NCBI GenBank assembly: GCA_018064805.1
Contig: JAGHUN010000012.1
Coordinates: 1-64,000, forward strand
Length of the DNA: 64,000 nucleotides
Direction: 5' to 3'
From: Candidatus Colinaster scatohippi
Lineage (GTDB): Bacteria > Bacillota > Clostridia > Lachnospirales > Lachnospiraceae
Shown here piece by piece: positions 63,711-64,000 of the stretch; position 1 is the stretch's first letter, and every line of letters begins with the position of its first letter. The notes under the pieces were generated by a model. That model had not been told where the DNA came from and did not search any database. It worked only from the letters and a program-made list of their open reading frames with translations. A program made the translations under genes and the position numbers.

Positions 63711-64000
63711 TCGTACACATCATAAAGAAAACAAGTTTGTCCTTTGTAGCCGATACCATTTCATCTGCTTCAGTACATATATTCCATCTCATATTCGCAC
63801 TATTTTTAAGTTCTGCGATTAATGCCTCTGAATCAGTTGTTTCAAAAACATATCCCACAAAGGGAATACTTCCTATCATTGGAGCAAACACAGTTCCCCT
63901 ATTGAACCCCTTTATCTCTTCATCAAACCCATTAAGATATCCCGGCTCAACATCCATCTGAACAAGTTCATAAGGCATCTCAACATTAGCAATTAACTCG
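63697..64000 (-). CDS. Partial ORF of unknown function (C-terminal part)
   Basis: The frame is open from 63697 to the right edge of the window with no stop, so an ATG at 63978 is probably internal and the gene starts outside. About 100 residues are visible: acidic and Gly-rich (GFDEEIKGFNRG), then SEALIAELKNSANMRWNICTEADEM with two Cys near the end (WNICTEAD, MMCTNDEQ). I do not recognise the family. It overlaps the acyltransferase gene by 14 bases and so is in the same operon. Confidence 0.5.
   Translation of the reverse strand, partial: ELIANVEMPYELVQMDVEPGYLNGFDEEIKGFNRGTVFAPMIGSIPFVGYVFETTDSEALIAELKNSANMRWNICTEADEMVSATKDKLVFFMMCTNDEQ

Noticed and set aside
1-64000. Search for tRNA, rRNA, CRISPR, insertion sequences and prophage
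   Set aside because: I saw no cloverleaf-like or repeat-spacer sequences, transposase or integrase motifs, or phage genes.

Overview
The window is AT-rich DNA from a Gram-positive anaerobe of the Clostridia, most likely a Lachnospiraceae member. The pointers are the Lachnospiraceae-style surface protein with a Cys-x-x-Cys motif and Pro-Thr-Glu repeats, the Gly/Asn-rich N-terminus of FtsH, the DUF1846 and TelA/XpaC housekeeping genes, and the divergently regulated AraC/ABC/GH3 sugar locus. I see no rRNA, tRNA, CRISPR array, insertion sequence or prophage. Nearly all genes lie on the minus strand, so read the layout from high to low coordinates. The species cannot be settled from the sequence alone.

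Right end (64.0-53.2 kb): a gene fragment cut by the window edge, an acyltransferase-3 membrane protein and an OFA-family MFS transporter. Then comes a carbohydrate locus: an AraC-type regulator (plus strand) diverging from an operon of sugar-binding lipoprotein, two ABC permeases, a YesL-like protein, a small unknown membrane protein and a GH3 glycosidase. There is no ATPase gene, so a shared MsmX-like ATPase is probably used.

Housekeeping block (53.1-43.3 kb): degV, mutS2, an OmpR-type response regulator and its histidine kinase form one probable operon. They are followed by a small Xre-like regulator, a DUF1846 protein and ftsH. ftsH has a near-consensus promoter lying directly against the terminator of the gene before it.

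Glycan megacluster (43.3 kb to the left edge): about 43 kb devoted to making and decorating a surface polysaccharide. The first part has XpaC, TelA, an EEP-fold phosphatase/nuclease, two MBOAT acyltransferase plus SGNH/AlgX-like pairs, a MurD-like ligase, several GT-C-like multi-span proteins, rfbD, gmd and a GT4. A plus-strand SGNH surface protein interrupts it. The second part has fcl and manC (with gmd, GDP-L-fucose supply), then a promoter at about 20.5 kb driving about 17 genes: a two-ORF DUF6077-like protein, five GT2 and two GT4 enzymes or related transferases, the initiating phosphoglycosyl transferase, a Wzz-like chain-length protein, an EpsG-like polymerase, two tandem YfhO proteins with a polyprenyl-phosphate-sugar synthase-like GT2, CotH and a VTC-domain protein. 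No Wzx flippase and no intact BY-kinase occur in the window.

The most unusual points are the density of GT-C/YfhO-type membrane enzymes next to DPM1/GtrB-like enzymes, which suggests extracytoplasmic glycan decoration. Others are the VTC plus CotH pair at the operon's end, a Wzz protein whose tail looks like a BY-kinase remnant, and a MurD paralogue with non-canonical motifs inside a polysaccharide cluster.
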